This document shows, in pieces, positions 34,670-46,114 of a DNA stretch of 64,000 nucleotides. The notes beneath the pieces are model-generated. The model was not told the DNA's origin. It searched no databases and saw nothing but the letters and a program-made list of their open reading frames with translations. The DNA comes from Ampelocalamus luodianensis (lineage: Eukaryota > Streptophyta > Magnoliopsida > Poales > Poaceae). How positions within the stretch are numbered: position 1 is the stretch's first letter; each line of letters opens with the position of its first letter. Both the position numbers and the translations under genes were made by a program. The stretch spans positions 62,001 to 126,000 of the forward strand of contig JAYEVH010000092.1 in the NCBI GenBank assembly GCA_036346255.1, written 5' to 3'.

Positions 34670-34784
34670 GGAATACTAAAACAGATGATAAATACATTTA
34701 TCAAAAATATATGTTGTTCTCTTTGTCTAGTACACTTTCAGGCGGTCAAAAGCCGAGAACGGCTTTTCTTGAAGATGGGGAGGA
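34670..34784 (+). pseudogene. 3' end of the non-autonomous element interior with PPT
   Basis: This continues the interior after the solo LTR. The frame ends RTAFLEDGEDDED, and the polypurine tract GATGGGGAGGA abuts the 3' LTR start TGATGAGGAC at 34785. The same PPT and the same overlap of coding frame and LTR start occur at 12470 in the minus-strand element. Confidence 0.7.
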
Positions 34785-35833
34785 TGATGAGGACACACCT
34801 AGCACATGTCATCGTTTTTCTTAGACATCAAGTAATGGGTTGTAAAGTTGAAATTTATGACTTGAATTGAGTTATTTGTTCATCCCCAACTACTACTCCA
34901 ACACCCACTGGGCAATCATCACAGCTAGAACAAAGCAAATTAATCAAGAGGTGAATCATTTTCCTCAATGAGCTACATGTTGATTTTTAAAAGAATAGAT
35001 TGCTACCTAATGTTTCTACTTTACTTGTTATAAGGCTTGATGAAGAAGCATTGGAGGCCAAAGAGAGCATGATCTAAGAGGAAGGAACAAAGATAGCGAG
35101 GAAAAAGAGATCAAAGAAAAAACCAACACTCAAAAATACATAATGCCTATTGGTGCAAGGAAATGAGTAGTGGAACCTATCTGTATGAGAACTATTGGGG
35201 CCCACTAGCAAACGCCAACATCAACATGATATCACTACATATGTCATCATAGTCACAAAAGATCATACAACCACAGAAGATAAATATGATGATGTCACCA
35301 CCTATGTCATCATAGCCACGTAAGATCGATAACCACGAAAATCATTATGACATGATGTAGCGCATATGTCATTATAGCCACGTAAAATCGTGTAACCACG
35401 TAAGATCATCATGAAGGTGATGTAAGTGCATATGTCAACAAGTATACTGTAGCAAACCGACCTTCTACTGTTCATGCACTGTAGCACCAACCTAAGAAGG
35501 CTATAATGGGATGCCTTCCTTTATGTGTGATGCATGATTGAGAATAGAAATAGAACATTTGTTCCTCTTTTTGTGTGTCATTTCTACCACCAATTGAGAT
35601 TGAGTGTTATTTCTGAGTTGCCACTCCATTGTTCTTGTGATTCCTTTGGATTGCTTGAACGTGTTTGCTCTACGATAGGGAGTAGACGAAGTCCGTAGCG
35701 TATGATTGAGTAATTTGAGTGCTGCAGGTTGCCATATAGAGACGGTGGTTAGCTGCATAAATTGTTAGGTTGCACGGACTAGTTATTCATAATCCTACGC
35801 CGTAAAGATCGGGACAACCCCGCCCCTGCATCA
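34785..35833 (+). mobile_element. 3' LTR of the plus-strand non-autonomous element (1049 bp)
   Basis: It starts TGATGAGGACA right after the PPT and ends CTGCATCA at 35833. The second half matches 27373-27872. Its first half includes a run of related units (CATATGTCATCATAGCCACGTAAGATC) that repeat about every 75-85 bases between 35230 and 35440, probably U3 promoter repeats. Confidence 0.85.
35230..35440 (+). repeat. U3 tandem repeats, about 75-85 bp units
   Basis: Three partial units share TATGTCAT.ATAG.CACG/AAA..ATC and ATGATGT. The other LTR (27376-27470) retains fewer units, so the copy number differs between the two LTRs of the same element. Confidence 0.7.
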
Positions 35834-36750
35834 GTTGTACTCCCAACTTGGTCAACCCGCATCCATCAACAATCGGAGGGCTCCAGATCTAACCTTCGGA
35901 AGTTCCTCCGCCGCAGAATGCTACCAGAGTTGTAAAACATAGAACACGGTTCTGTTGAGTGTCATATTCTTAATTGTCTCTTTTATAAATCTCCGGTTAC
36001 TCCTAATCCGGCGAGGATGAGATTTGCAACAGTTTGTTGTAGCCTCCGAAAGGGCGCCCTATCTGTACAACTTGTTTTGTCTTTAGTATTCGTGCAGGAA
36101 GAAGGATGACGAATTCTGTCACAACTACCAACGCTCATACCTTGGCTGCTTGGCTTGGCGAACTCAGCCGTAACTCGGACAAAATGACAATTTCACGCTC
36201 TTGCTTCCCTCAGCACAGCAGAACTGAATAGCTAATTGCAAGCCAGTTTGTCCTTGTCGTGACCTGTTAATTAAAGGCCAGTTTAATCCGTCCTTGTTAA
36301 TTGAAGCTCCTATAATTGCCTCGTGGTTTTCCTTCCGCTTGTGCCTCTGTTTGCCGTACATCCTAGAGTCTCCACGTCTGGATGCCCAAATCCCATCGCC
36401 TGCGGATTTCTGTGATCCCTGCAACAAATCAACAGTAAAGCTATCTTCTCTTCTGTTCATTATTTAATCAGCCCTACGTCAAATGCCATGGTTTCTTTTT
36501 GGTCATGTAGCATCTGCCACCAACCAACATGCGTACCAACTAATCGATGAAAGAAATGGTGTATTAAGATTCTTTTTGTAAAGTATAATCTGGTCAGAGT
36601 AGTAGCATGAAAGCCGTGATGTTAGTGATTACTGTCCTAAATGTTCATGTCATTGATAATCTTCAATTTAGGATCAACCAGCTGCCTCGAAAGTTTTCTT
36701 TTGGGATTTAACCTTAAGCCCTCCAATTGGAAGAACAGTTGAGGCGCACC
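35834..36750. other. Upstream region of the GRAS gene, no gene seen
   Basis: Non-repetitive looking sequence of mixed composition. A 98-codon frame on the minus strand (36460-36164) has no recognisable protein character. A TATA-like TTTATAAATC is at 35972 but nothing coding follows it. Confidence 0.5.
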
Positions 36751-36756
36751 TTAGAC

Positions 36757-36766
36757 TATATAAAGG
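36757..36766 (+). promoter_or_regulatory. Probable TATA box of the GRAS gene
   Basis: TATATAAAGG, 785 bases upstream of the start codon, with a CT-rich stretch (CTTTCAGCTCACTAGC) 25-40 bases downstream that could hold the start of transcription. The long distance to the ATG suggests a 5' UTR intron: TACTAAG (37463-37469) resembles a branch point, and TTTACATTGCAATTCAG (to 37493) a 3' splice site 48 bases before the ATG. Confidence 0.55.
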
Positions 36767-37541
36767 TTATAAGGAGGTGCAACTTTCAGCTCACTAGCAC
36801 ACATCATGTTCTATACCCAACCTTGGAGATCAGAGTTACAAGGAAATAATATATGTCATCTTTGCAACATAACACTACCAAATTAACACAACTCTATGAT
36901 CTTTGTCTCCATTTGACATAAAAATTAAGCCAATATTTCGATGAGAATTTGTTTTCTTAATGGAAAAAAAATCCACAACCCCACACCCCCACCATCCAAG
37001 GAAATCTTGGTTGAATGGGGTTCCTTTCTTCTATTGCATCAGATGATTGTAACCCTATTCTCATTGATCAATAAAGCTTGACGCTAGACTTAAGTCCCTT
37101 AAAACATACTTACTGAAGTGATTTCAATACTTGATTCAATGATTTGACTAATTTCAGTACCTGCAATATATGGTTGCATTATTGAAATATTAGTACTGAA
37201 ATTGTGTATTACCTGTATTGAAATCAACAAAATATAAATTGAGTGGATTGATTGGATGGGATTTTAATAGTGTTAATTTCTAGAAAACAACGTGATTCTA
37301 ATATACGACTTTGTTCTCTAAGACCTTTTCCCCCTATTTTTGTTGATTGGCGCTGGACCCTTCCTATTCTATCGGAAATTCTAAAGAGGAGTTCTGATTA
37401 CTTAGATATTTCCATAACTTCGAACTATAACTTGCATATCCTGCATTCTCCTTTTTTTTACATACTAAGACAATTGTTTACATTGCAATTCAGAAGAATC
37501 TTGGGCAAATTACAATCAGACTTCCTACGATTGTTCAAATC

Positions 37542-39754
37542 ATGGACTCCAATGACAAGTCCAGCTTTGGTGATTTTCACGACATCATAGCGAATAGGCC
37601 TGGGTGCAATGCGTATTCTTCTCAGGAATTAATCAAGCCAACAACCAAGTCTAATGATTCAGAGTTATTTTTGCATCCACCAAGCCCCATGAACTACTAT
37701 CCTCCACTGTCAGCAGTCTCCGACAAGGATGGTCATGTTGCACTGAGCACATCTTCTTCTAGTAAAATCTACAGCCCCCAATACTGTGAGGTCAGTAGCG
37801 ATGTGACATCAGATTGGCGTCGGATCAATATGGAAGACTATGCTGAGCACCGTAGCATCTACTCAGATATAACTCTCAACTACATAGACAAGATGTTGAT
37901 GCAGGAGGACAATGATGACAAGGTCAGTTCATATCATGGAGATACTGCCCTTCGAGCTATGGAGGAGCCCTTCTATGAACTTCTTGGACAAAAATATCCA
38001 GTTTTGCCTCAGCTACTACCATTTTGTAGCTGCGATCAACTGAAGAACATCAGTGACAGCATTAACAAGTGTAAGGAGAAGTCATACGGTAGCTGCTCTG
38101 TAGCTAGAGCAGTAAATATAAGCTCAAGTAATTATCATGCCAATGACAACTTTCAAGCTTTTAAAGCTCCATGGAGTTTGTCTGCCATTATTGGAGAGGC
38201 AAAAAATCACTCAGGGTACAGAAAGAATGGAGATTGGTTTAAACATTAATGGCCTTTCAATTACCGAAAACCTAGCCAAGCTGATCATTCACTTCAGATG
38301 AATGCCAAAGACACAAACATGCATGCACGGTCTGAGGTTCGAGGCAGAAAAAGTTGTCCGCATATAGAAGATTTTGATTTGTTCGAAGAAAGGAGTAACA
38401 AGAAGTTTGCCATTTCGTCCAATGAGCCAATCCGAAATGAGATGTTCGACAAGGTTCTACTCTGCTCTGAGGATAAGCCTGTAGATGAAGGTATTATTTT
38501 GCAAGAAACCATGGCAAACAAATCGACCAAGTATTCACAGAATGATCAAGGAAGAACATCAGCTCGGCGAGAGACAAAAGGTAAGAGACGACAAAAGAAA
38601 GAGGTGGTTGATCTCAGAACCCTCCTTATCCATTGTGCACAAGCAGTAGCGCTGAACAACCGTAGCTTAGCAAGTGACATACTGAAGATGATAAGGCAAC
38701 ATTCTTCACCAAGTGGGGATGATTCCCAGAGGCTAGCATTTTGCCTAGCAGATTGCCTTGAGGTACGATTAGCTGGAACTGGAAGTCACATATACCACAA
38801 GTTCATCACTAAGCGAAGGGATGCCGCATACATCTTAAAGTTATTCCATTTGTGTTTCGCAGTATCCCCTTTCTTGAGGGCATCATATTATTTCTCGAAC
38901 AAAACTATCCTTGATGTCTCAAAGGGAAGACCACGAGTGCACATTATTGATTTTGGCATTTGCCTTGGGTTTCAATGGCCAACATTATTTGAACAATTTG
39001 CAAATAGAGAAGATGGGCCGCCTAAGCTTCGGATTACAGGTATAGAGCTACCCCAGCCAGGTTTTCGACCATATGAAATGAATAAGAACACAGAGCTACG
39101 GTTAGCTGATTATGCTAACACGTTCAAGGTACCTTTGAATATCAACAGATCTCATCAAAATGGGAAACCATCTCTATAGAAGATTTTAACATTGAGAAAG
39201 ATGAAGTGCTCATAGTCAATTGTATACACCGAATGAAGAATCTTGCTGATGAGACAGTATCCATTAATAGTGCCAGGAATAAGGTCCTCAATACCATAAG
39301 AATGATGAAGCCAAAAGTTTTTGTCCATGGGGTCGTGAATGGATCTTACAGTACCCCCTTCTTTTTAACACGGTTTAAAGAGGTCATGTACCACTACACT
39401 GCATTGTTTGATATGCTTGATAAAACTATTCCACGAGATAATGAGACAAGAATGAACATAGAGAGGGATATATACCAATATGCAATTCTCAATGTCATTG
39501 CATGTGAAGGATCTGAAAGGATTGAGAGGCCAGAGAGTTACAAGAAATGGAATGTCAGAAACCTCAAGGCCGGCCTTGAGCAAATTCCATTATATCTAGC
39601 TACCGTGAAAGGAACACAAGATATGGTGAGACGGATTTATCACAAAGACTTTTTTGTTGACAAAGAAGATCAATGGCTAGTGTTGGGATGGAAGGGAAGG
39701 ATAGTCCACGCAATATCCACATGGAAACCGAATGAGTCGAATGATGACGATTAA
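37542..39754 (+). pseudogene. GRAS-family transcription factor, LISCL/SCL9-SCL14-like, with stop and frameshift
   Basis: GRAS proteins are plant nuclear transcription regulators. The N-terminal half shows TLNYIDKMLMQED (codons 111-123) and FYELLGQKYP (144-153), motifs typical of the LISCL subfamily. A basic stretch, RRETKGKRRQKK (342-353), precedes the GRAS domain. Then come LHRI starting DLRTLLIHCAQAV (357), VHIID (466-470) in PRVHIIDFGICLGFQWP, a PFYRE-like block (VNGSYSTPFFLTRFKE) and the SAW end (LGWKGRIVHAISTW). Total length is about 737 codons, normal for the family. Two lesions break it. TAA at 38247-38249 is in frame between the halves. One T appears to be missing in CCTTTG at 39134-39136, which shifts the frame until the next block resumes one base off. 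The GRAS domain downstream of Met 38298 could still be translated up to 39179. Either the gene is dying or the lesions are sequence errors; conservation of everything else favours recent damage. It is the only convincing host gene here. Confidence 0.9.
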
Positions 39755-40480
39755 GACAGAAGATATTTGCTGTTGCACCACAAAGACACAGGTTTGGCGA
39801 TTTAATCTACCAATGTGATGGCTTATAAGGTGCCCAGATGCCTTTGAATGTGTGCAGCTAGCAGCACATTGCCCAACTACTTGTCGCATGTTTCTCAAAC
39901 ATTGATACTTTCTATGCTGTTTTGTTCAACATTATGTACTTACCAATAATATATACTTTGTTGCCTAGGAAGTCAATTTTATTCAGTAGCCTTTCGGTCA
40001 TAACTGATACATTTTATCGCATTCGTAGTTCTCTTCGAATGTAGCCTACTTGCTTAATTAAGGTTGTTCTTGAATTTTACCTTTTGGTCACATTTGGGAC
40101 ACATCTGACCAGATTTATGTATAATAGAAACTACAGACAAATTATCTCCGAGCTATACTAATATGTTAAAGGTTAATATTGATTGTCCAACTAACCAACA
40201 CCAGTTAGTGGTATTTCTTTCAGCACAAAAGCAAGACGCCATCGACAGATACTCTTTTTATTTTTATTTTTTTGAAACTGAACCATCGACAAATACTCAC
40301 TAGTATGCAAGAAAGAAAGAAATGAAGTACGGAATGGCAAAATAGCAGAAAGAAATGAAGTACGGAATGGCAAAATAGCCAGCTTAATAATACCTGAAGT
40401 CCTGAACGAGGGGCTTGTTGCGGAGGCTCATTGAGACATTGACAGCCGCATCTTCTCAACAGCCGCATCTTCTCTTTTGG
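39755..40480. other. 3' flank of the GRAS gene
   Basis: Probable 3' UTR and intergenic DNA. AATAATATATA at 39943 could serve as polyadenylation signal. No gene is seen. A tandem duplication lies at 40316-40378. Confidence 0.5.
40316..40378. repeat. Tandem duplication, about 32-bp unit
   Basis: GAAAGAAATGAAGTACGG followed by AATGGCAAAATAG occurs twice in a row. Confidence 0.85.
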
Positions 40481-40973
40481 TTCTCGACAGGGGAGTTTTT
40501 GGTCATTTGGCCATTTTTTTTAACGAAATAGCAAATCTATCACTCTCGTATCCGAAATGACAAAAATAGTATCGCGATAGGCTAGATAGGCCACATGTGT
40601 CCTCTACCGCACTTCCAATGCCAAGCCACCTATCGCCTCTTAGTCCACACAAAGCAGTGCCTACCGCGCCCTAGTCCGTGATAGGATAGCATGCGCATGT
40701 GCCTACCATGGCATGGCACATTCTGCTCGCTGATTGAGAGCGCAAGTGGACCGGCCGTGGTGCTATTTTGCAATTTCGTGTGAGCAGATGCTACTTTTGC
40801 TCTACGAATAAAAATGTGCCAATTTAGTCTCACTCGACCGGGTTGTAAGGGTACAGCTTTGACTTCTCTGCCAGCTCCTGGAAGAGCTTTATCTCCAAAA
40901 TCACCCTTACCTATGAAAAGAAAGTGAGTGCACTACAAGTCTCATGGGTACTACCGGCCACACATTATATCGA
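40481..40973. other. Possible Mutator-like terminal repeat and spacer
   Basis: GGGGAGTTTTTGGTCATTTGG at 40490 resembles the end of the neighbouring element (GGAGTTTTTGGCGCATTTGG). I could not find its partner or a 9-bp duplication. The rest has no coding character. Confidence 0.35.
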
Positions 40974-42245
40974 GGAGTTTTTGGCGCATTTGGCACTTTT
41001 GGTGCACGCATTAGAAAAAGTAGCCTCCTCTACCAATCAATTGTAAAAATAATATCACGAACAAACGGAGATACGATATATGACTTGTCTGTGCCCCTAG
41101 AGCACGGACAACGCGAAGTTTGCCCCTAGGGGCATGGAAAGCAATGATGTGCCCTAGGAGCACGATTGAGCGAATTTGATTGAAAAATCGATTAAAAACT
41201 GTTATTTAACACTATTTGACTACTATTTCAATACTATTCAAAACTTTTAAAAAATTTAGATGAGAGCACTTTTTTTTTAATTCTTTCCTTCTTATTTTTT
41301 TACCTCACATTTGCAACTTTAAATGTATTATCACATGTACCAAAAAAAATCACAAATTTTTTCACATAAAACATAGCGCAGAAGCATAATCTCCTTGAGG
41401 CAAGAACGATTCGCCGAACAAGGTGACAATAGCGGATAGTAGTACATCATCATCTCGATCGTGGTGGCGGGCGAGTACACCATCACCACCACACGGTAGG
41501 GGAAGTACACCATCACCGACCGTCGTGTGCGAGGGCTCGCCGCTTGTCGGTACCGATGTAGCGTAGGGTTCACCTCCAATTGTTGCACTGCGTGCATTTC
41601 GTGAGGGATAGGGTTCCCATGCTCCGCACAAGCATGGTGCACATGCACCCCACCGCCATGGCGTGATGGTGTACTACTACCCGCCACCACGCCGGTGATG
41701 GTGTACTATCGCTACCACCGCCACCTCATCCGATTTAATCGTTATCGCCTCAATGAGATTGTGTTTGCTACGTCGATTTCACGGAAAAATTGTGATTTTT
41801 TTGGAACATGTGGTAATACATTTAAAGTGCACTGCATGATGTAAAAACAAGAAGAAAAAATACTCTCCTCGAATTTTAATACTCTCGTTTGAATTTTTTG
41901 AAGTGTTAGCTAGTGTTTCAAATAGTATTTAAATAGTGTTAAATAGTATTAAATAGTATCCAATAACATTTGTTAATAAAATTTTCAATCTAATTCGCCT
42001 GCCGTGCTCTAGGCACATCCATTGCTTTGTTCATGACCCTAGGGTCGGACTTCGCCCTATGTGTGCCCCAAGGGCACGGTGGAGGCATGTCTCCACCCCT
42101 CAGAGCACGGTGGAGGCAAGTCTGGCCCCTAAGGGCCATAAGTTGCAAGCTTGTTTGTCCATGGTTCTATTTTTACAATTGACTGTAGAGATGACTATTT
42201 TTTTACTAATGCTCTTGCCAAAAGTGCCAAATGCGTCAAAAACTC
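40974..42245. mobile_element. Mutator-like non-autonomous element with long TIRs
   Basis: The left end GGAGTTTTTGGCGCATTTGGCAC and the inverted right end (GAGTTTTTGACGCATTTGGCAC) start long imperfect TIRs (about 40974-41363 and 41781-42245). Inner landmarks are AATTGTAAAAATA, a GCCCCTAGGGGC-like block and CACATGTACC/GGAACATGTGG. The flanks TTATATCGA (40965-40973) and TTCTATCGA (42246-42254) agree at eight of nine bases, matching the 9-bp duplication of Mutator-like elements. The central 400 bases are GC-richer with repeated GATGGTGTACT phrases and may be captured host sequence. No transposase is present. Confidence 0.82.
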
Positions 42246-42360
42246 TTCTATCGAGCACCTGTCGAACATTCCTCACTCCAGTGCGATTGAACGACTCTAG
42301 GCTAGCCGCGTTCTCGCTAACATGCCGAGATCATTCTTGATCTCTCTAGCTTCGCGCACA

Positions 42361-42850
42361 ATGAACGACCTATGGGATGAAGCTCACAAGAAAAATGACG
42401 GCAATTATACTAACGAGAATATGAAGACACTAATGGTATATTTCAGTCTTATGGTTACAATAAAAATAATTAGTTCATAGTATAATGACTTGTTTATTTC
42501 AATAGGATACAACTTATGAGGAATTAGCAAAAAGGAAAACAAATAACAATGGGAGCTTATCAAGTAAAGATTATAGCGAAGTGTTTAAAGGTGTAATTAG
42601 AAAAGAGTCCAAACTTCGAGGGTACTATGATGATAAGTATTGGAGCCAAGTAAAGGTTTCTCAAGGACTAACTTTTGTTGAGCAATCTGAGCAAGAAGAA
42701 AAGCTTCAATTTGCACTACGGTCAATGGGAGATAATGTAGAAGACATAAGAGATGAGGTGAAAATGATGCGTATGCTCATGGCCAAAAAGTTTCTGGAGA
42801 GGATTGAGAAATGCAATGTTAGCGCAGAAAATGATGAAGTTACCATATGA
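42361..42850 (+). pseudogene. Plant transposase-like (Ptta/En-Spm family) fragment, two exons
   Basis: ATGAACGACCTATGGGATGAAG reads MNDLWDEAHKKNDGNYTNENMKTLM (in part). It then has GTATATTTCAG as donor and TTATTTCAATAG as acceptor (intron 42436-42505), and continues in frame as DTTYEELAKRK through VFKGVIRKESKLRGYYDDKYW to EVTI-stop at 42850. The LWDEAHKK.DG.Y.NE pattern followed by a ..VFKGV..KE...R/GYG-like block resembles the C-terminal Ptta/En-Spm plant transposase domain. A coiled-coil-like tail (EDIRDEVKMMRMLMAKKFLERIEK) fits. The N-terminus and the rest are missing. A possible further exon after TTCTCATTGCAG is at 42919-43086. Confidence 0.5.
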
Positions 42851-42918
42851 ACTCCTCTTTCTTTGTCCAATGATAAATTGATGAGCATTGATATATTATA
42901 GTTATGTTCTCATTGCAG

Positions 42919-43086
42919 GTTGATCTCTTTGAAAGAGTTGTTGATAATGATATCGGACATGAATCGATAATCGACCTTGAAGAATCAAATAGCAATGCAC
43001 ACACTCCATCGAATACTATGCAAATTGATGCGGTGGTTTTTCATTTATTTTCTTCATTGATAAATTTAAATCCAAGTTTTTGCTAA
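42919..43086 (+). pseudogene. Possible further exon of the transposase-like gene
   Basis: TTCTCATTGCAG precedes a frame reading VDLFERVVDNDIGHESIIDLEESNS, acidic and without repeats, ending at TAA 43084. The link to the upstream exons is inferred only from distance and splice-like edges. Confidence 0.3.
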
Positions 43087-46053
43087 TGTTTTAAAAATAT
43101 CGCAAAGAATTGCGTCTCAAAGAATTGTTCTAGAACTCAAGAGGGTTATGCCAATTCATCTTTAACACATGAACAAATGATTGATAAGGTGTGGAGAAAT
43201 TTTCACTCTTATCAAACTACGCTATTCTCGTGATAAGTTCACTTACAACCGAACTAAACTTTAATTGTAGATAGCACATACTGAAATTATGTCGAAGCCA
43301 ATCGTGTAGCATCCCAAATTTTGGCTTGTGTTTCAAATGTAATAAAATGAGGGTAAATTAAAACTTTTCCTTCATCCTTTACTTTTGAAACTTTTCTGAA
43401 ATTCTTGTAAAAGAATTTTGGAAAATTAAAAATCAAAGGCCTCATTTATCAAGTCAACAACCTCCTTGGTCAAATCTTTTGTCAAACCCTTGGAAATAAT
43501 TTTCCTGGTGCTAGGGTGGCTTGGTAACACCTCTGAATTATTTCATAATTTTGGGAAATTATTTGAAATATTTTAGAGGCAAGTAAAACTTGGTCAAACC
43601 TCTGTTTTAACCTTCTGAATTTCTTGAGAAAATTCCAGTGCACAAAACCTCTGGAAATTTTATGGAAGGTTAACCCCAAGGTAAGCAAGCTCCAGTTAAA
43701 ATCTCATAAATTTTGGAGTTGATTTGATGCCTCAATTAAATCCTCAAAGTTTCAGTTCAAAAATCAAACCTAATCGGTTGCACTGCTCGGTAGCGTTCAT
43801 CGGGCTCGCTCGAGCCAACCGACTCGGTCGAGTCAACTAACCGCACCGGGCGCGCTCGATCGCGGCGCGCGTCGACCGTTGGATCTCAATCGGACGGCTC
43901 GTCGGTATGCATTCGGACAACTCCCGTTGCTCTTTGATGCTCAACCGTTGATTTCCGGACGACGGACGCCAGTGCGCGCCGTTTCAACGCGATCGCGTGA
44001 TAGCCGTTGGATGCGAGATTCGACGGCCGCCATCGCCGTCCTCTCGCGCTCGCCGCCAAACCGCTCGCGCTCGCTCTGCGCCATGGCGAGAGGCTCGGGG
44101 CGTGAGCGCGCGCCCACTCACCCTCGACACCAACGGCAGGTGCATTAAATGCGCTGCGCAGGCCGCCCGAAAGTCCACCGCCACCGCCCCGTCACTGTGG
44201 CGACCGTGGCGGCGTGGGCATCCGAGGCTTGCCGCCGTTGCTCTCGCTTTCCTCGCCTACTTAAGCTCCCATCTTGCTCCCCGCTTCCTTTACGCACCGT
44301 GAGCTCTCCCTTGCACCCACCGCATTCGTGGAGCTCCCAAACGACTGTTTTCTCTCGCCGCCATTGTTGCCCGCGGAGCTTCTCGGTGAAGGCGGTACCA
44401 CGTGGCTCTCCCTCTCTTTTTCTTGCTCCTCGCCTCCCTACTTACTCCTCGGCTTAACCTCATTAATTTTGGGTTTATCGTCGCAGGAGGCTAATTCTGA
44501 GTTCCCCACCCGCCGCGAGCGCCTCTTCGTCTCCAAAGGCGTGAGTCCATCTCCTCAATTCTTTTCTCGGGAGCACGGTGTGGCACGTGGGACCTATTTT
44601 GATGATGCGGTCGCTCTCTAGTTGTCCAGATGCTTCCCTCGCTGCCGCCATTGTTGCGTCGCGCGAGCTTTGTCGCCGAGCTACTCGACCGCTCGCACTC
44701 CGCGTCCATCGAGGTAGCCCTCGGTAGTCCCTAGATGCTCGGGCACCGCTGAATGGACCGGCGAGCTCTTTGCCGCTTATCGTCGCCGCCATCTTTGCCG
44801 TGACCGCCTCTCCGCCGCGCCGCCGCTCCACCACCGCCGGTGTGAGTGGTGCCGAGGGTGCTCAATGCTATTGCGCACCGCTGCTAGCATCCTCGCGCAG
44901 CAGTTTTTGGTCGCCGGCGATTTGCCGCTAAGCGTTTCGCCGCGTTGTCGGACGCGTCGGCGCACAGCGCGCGATGTGGCCCAACGCGCCGCCCATCCTT
45001 AGATCTGCGGTCGAGATTTCGTGTGTTCTGTGCGGTGTGCTGTGTAGCGTTGATTGTGAGCCGTCCATCTCACGATCGACGGTCCACAGCCGCTGTTCCG
45101 CCGCACGCGCGCGTTTTCAAACGCGTCGGCGTGGTTCAATTCTGGATCGTTGGATCAAGATCAACGCTGGGATTGCGAAGGCATTCGCTCGGTCCGAATG
45201 CCATCATCATTTGGACCGCTGGATCTTGATCCAACGGTGAGCCTCGTGAGCGCTGTGTGTGTGCCTTTGTATGCGCGCAGTGCGCGTAGGCCGTCTGATC
45301 CAGGATCGACGGTCCCTATTTAGCCACGTCGTAATAGCCTTTATGAGTTTCCCGAAAGCTTTATTTGCAAACTGAAAAAGGTATTAAACTTCAAAAATAC
45401 ATAACTAATTCATTTTAAACCCAAATCGGTTGATTCAAATTTTGTTAGCTTTAGATTGAGTTGTACTTTAATTTAAAAATGAATAGGAGTTTAGTTCGGC
45501 TCCAGAAAACAGATTTTAAAATTTGTTTAGAAATAGGTTCTACTTATTATTCTAAAATTGGCAATTAACTTGTAAAATGCATAACTTTTAATCTATAGAT
45601 TATTTTTGTATGAATCCAATTGGATTAGCTTCCACTGATAGTGTATTTGCTAGGAAAATTGGTTTCACAAATTTTACTGTTTTTAGAAATCATAAGGATC
45701 ATATTTTAGTTTAATACCCTAAACAATTTAAACAAATCATAAATCTTTCGATATAACTCCAAATGACCTGAAATTTTATATGGGTTATCACTATACCAGT
45801 AGGAAGCCACCCTAAAATTTCAGCTTCAAATCTTTCTAGAAAATATTTTTGCTACAGTGCTAATTATGGTAGAAAATAGGTTTTTAGGGAATATCTTTTG
45901 CACCACAAATCTAAATTAGGTTTTTCCAATTCCTATGTCTAGGTATATTCATATTCTACCTTGTGTATAAATTTCGTCGATTTGGATAATTTTTGCTTGC
46001 TCTTTTGTTTAAGTGTTGCTCGTCTTATTGGTTGTTTTCGCTCTTTCGCTTAG

Positions 46054-46114
46054 GATTCGATATTTGCGGTAACCCGAGAACGACCCTCGCAACAATTTGA
46101 GCCACAACAAGCAG
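46054..46114 (+). other. LTR exon-like block with GC donor (copy E)
   Basis: CTCTTTCGCTTAG precedes GATTCGATATTTGCGG. The block ends GCAG/GCAAGC. It is 61 nt, two shorter than copies A and F because single bases are missing in AACCCGAG and CCTCGCAA. Confidence 0.4.

Noticed and set aside
36164..36460. 98-codon minus-strand frame upstream of the GRAS gene
   Set aside because: No recognisable domain, no promoter or splice context, and composition like its surroundings.
37252..37590. 112-codon frame overlapping the GRAS start
   Set aside because: It covers the probable 5' UTR intron, including a branch-point-like and acceptor-like sequence, and has no domain character.
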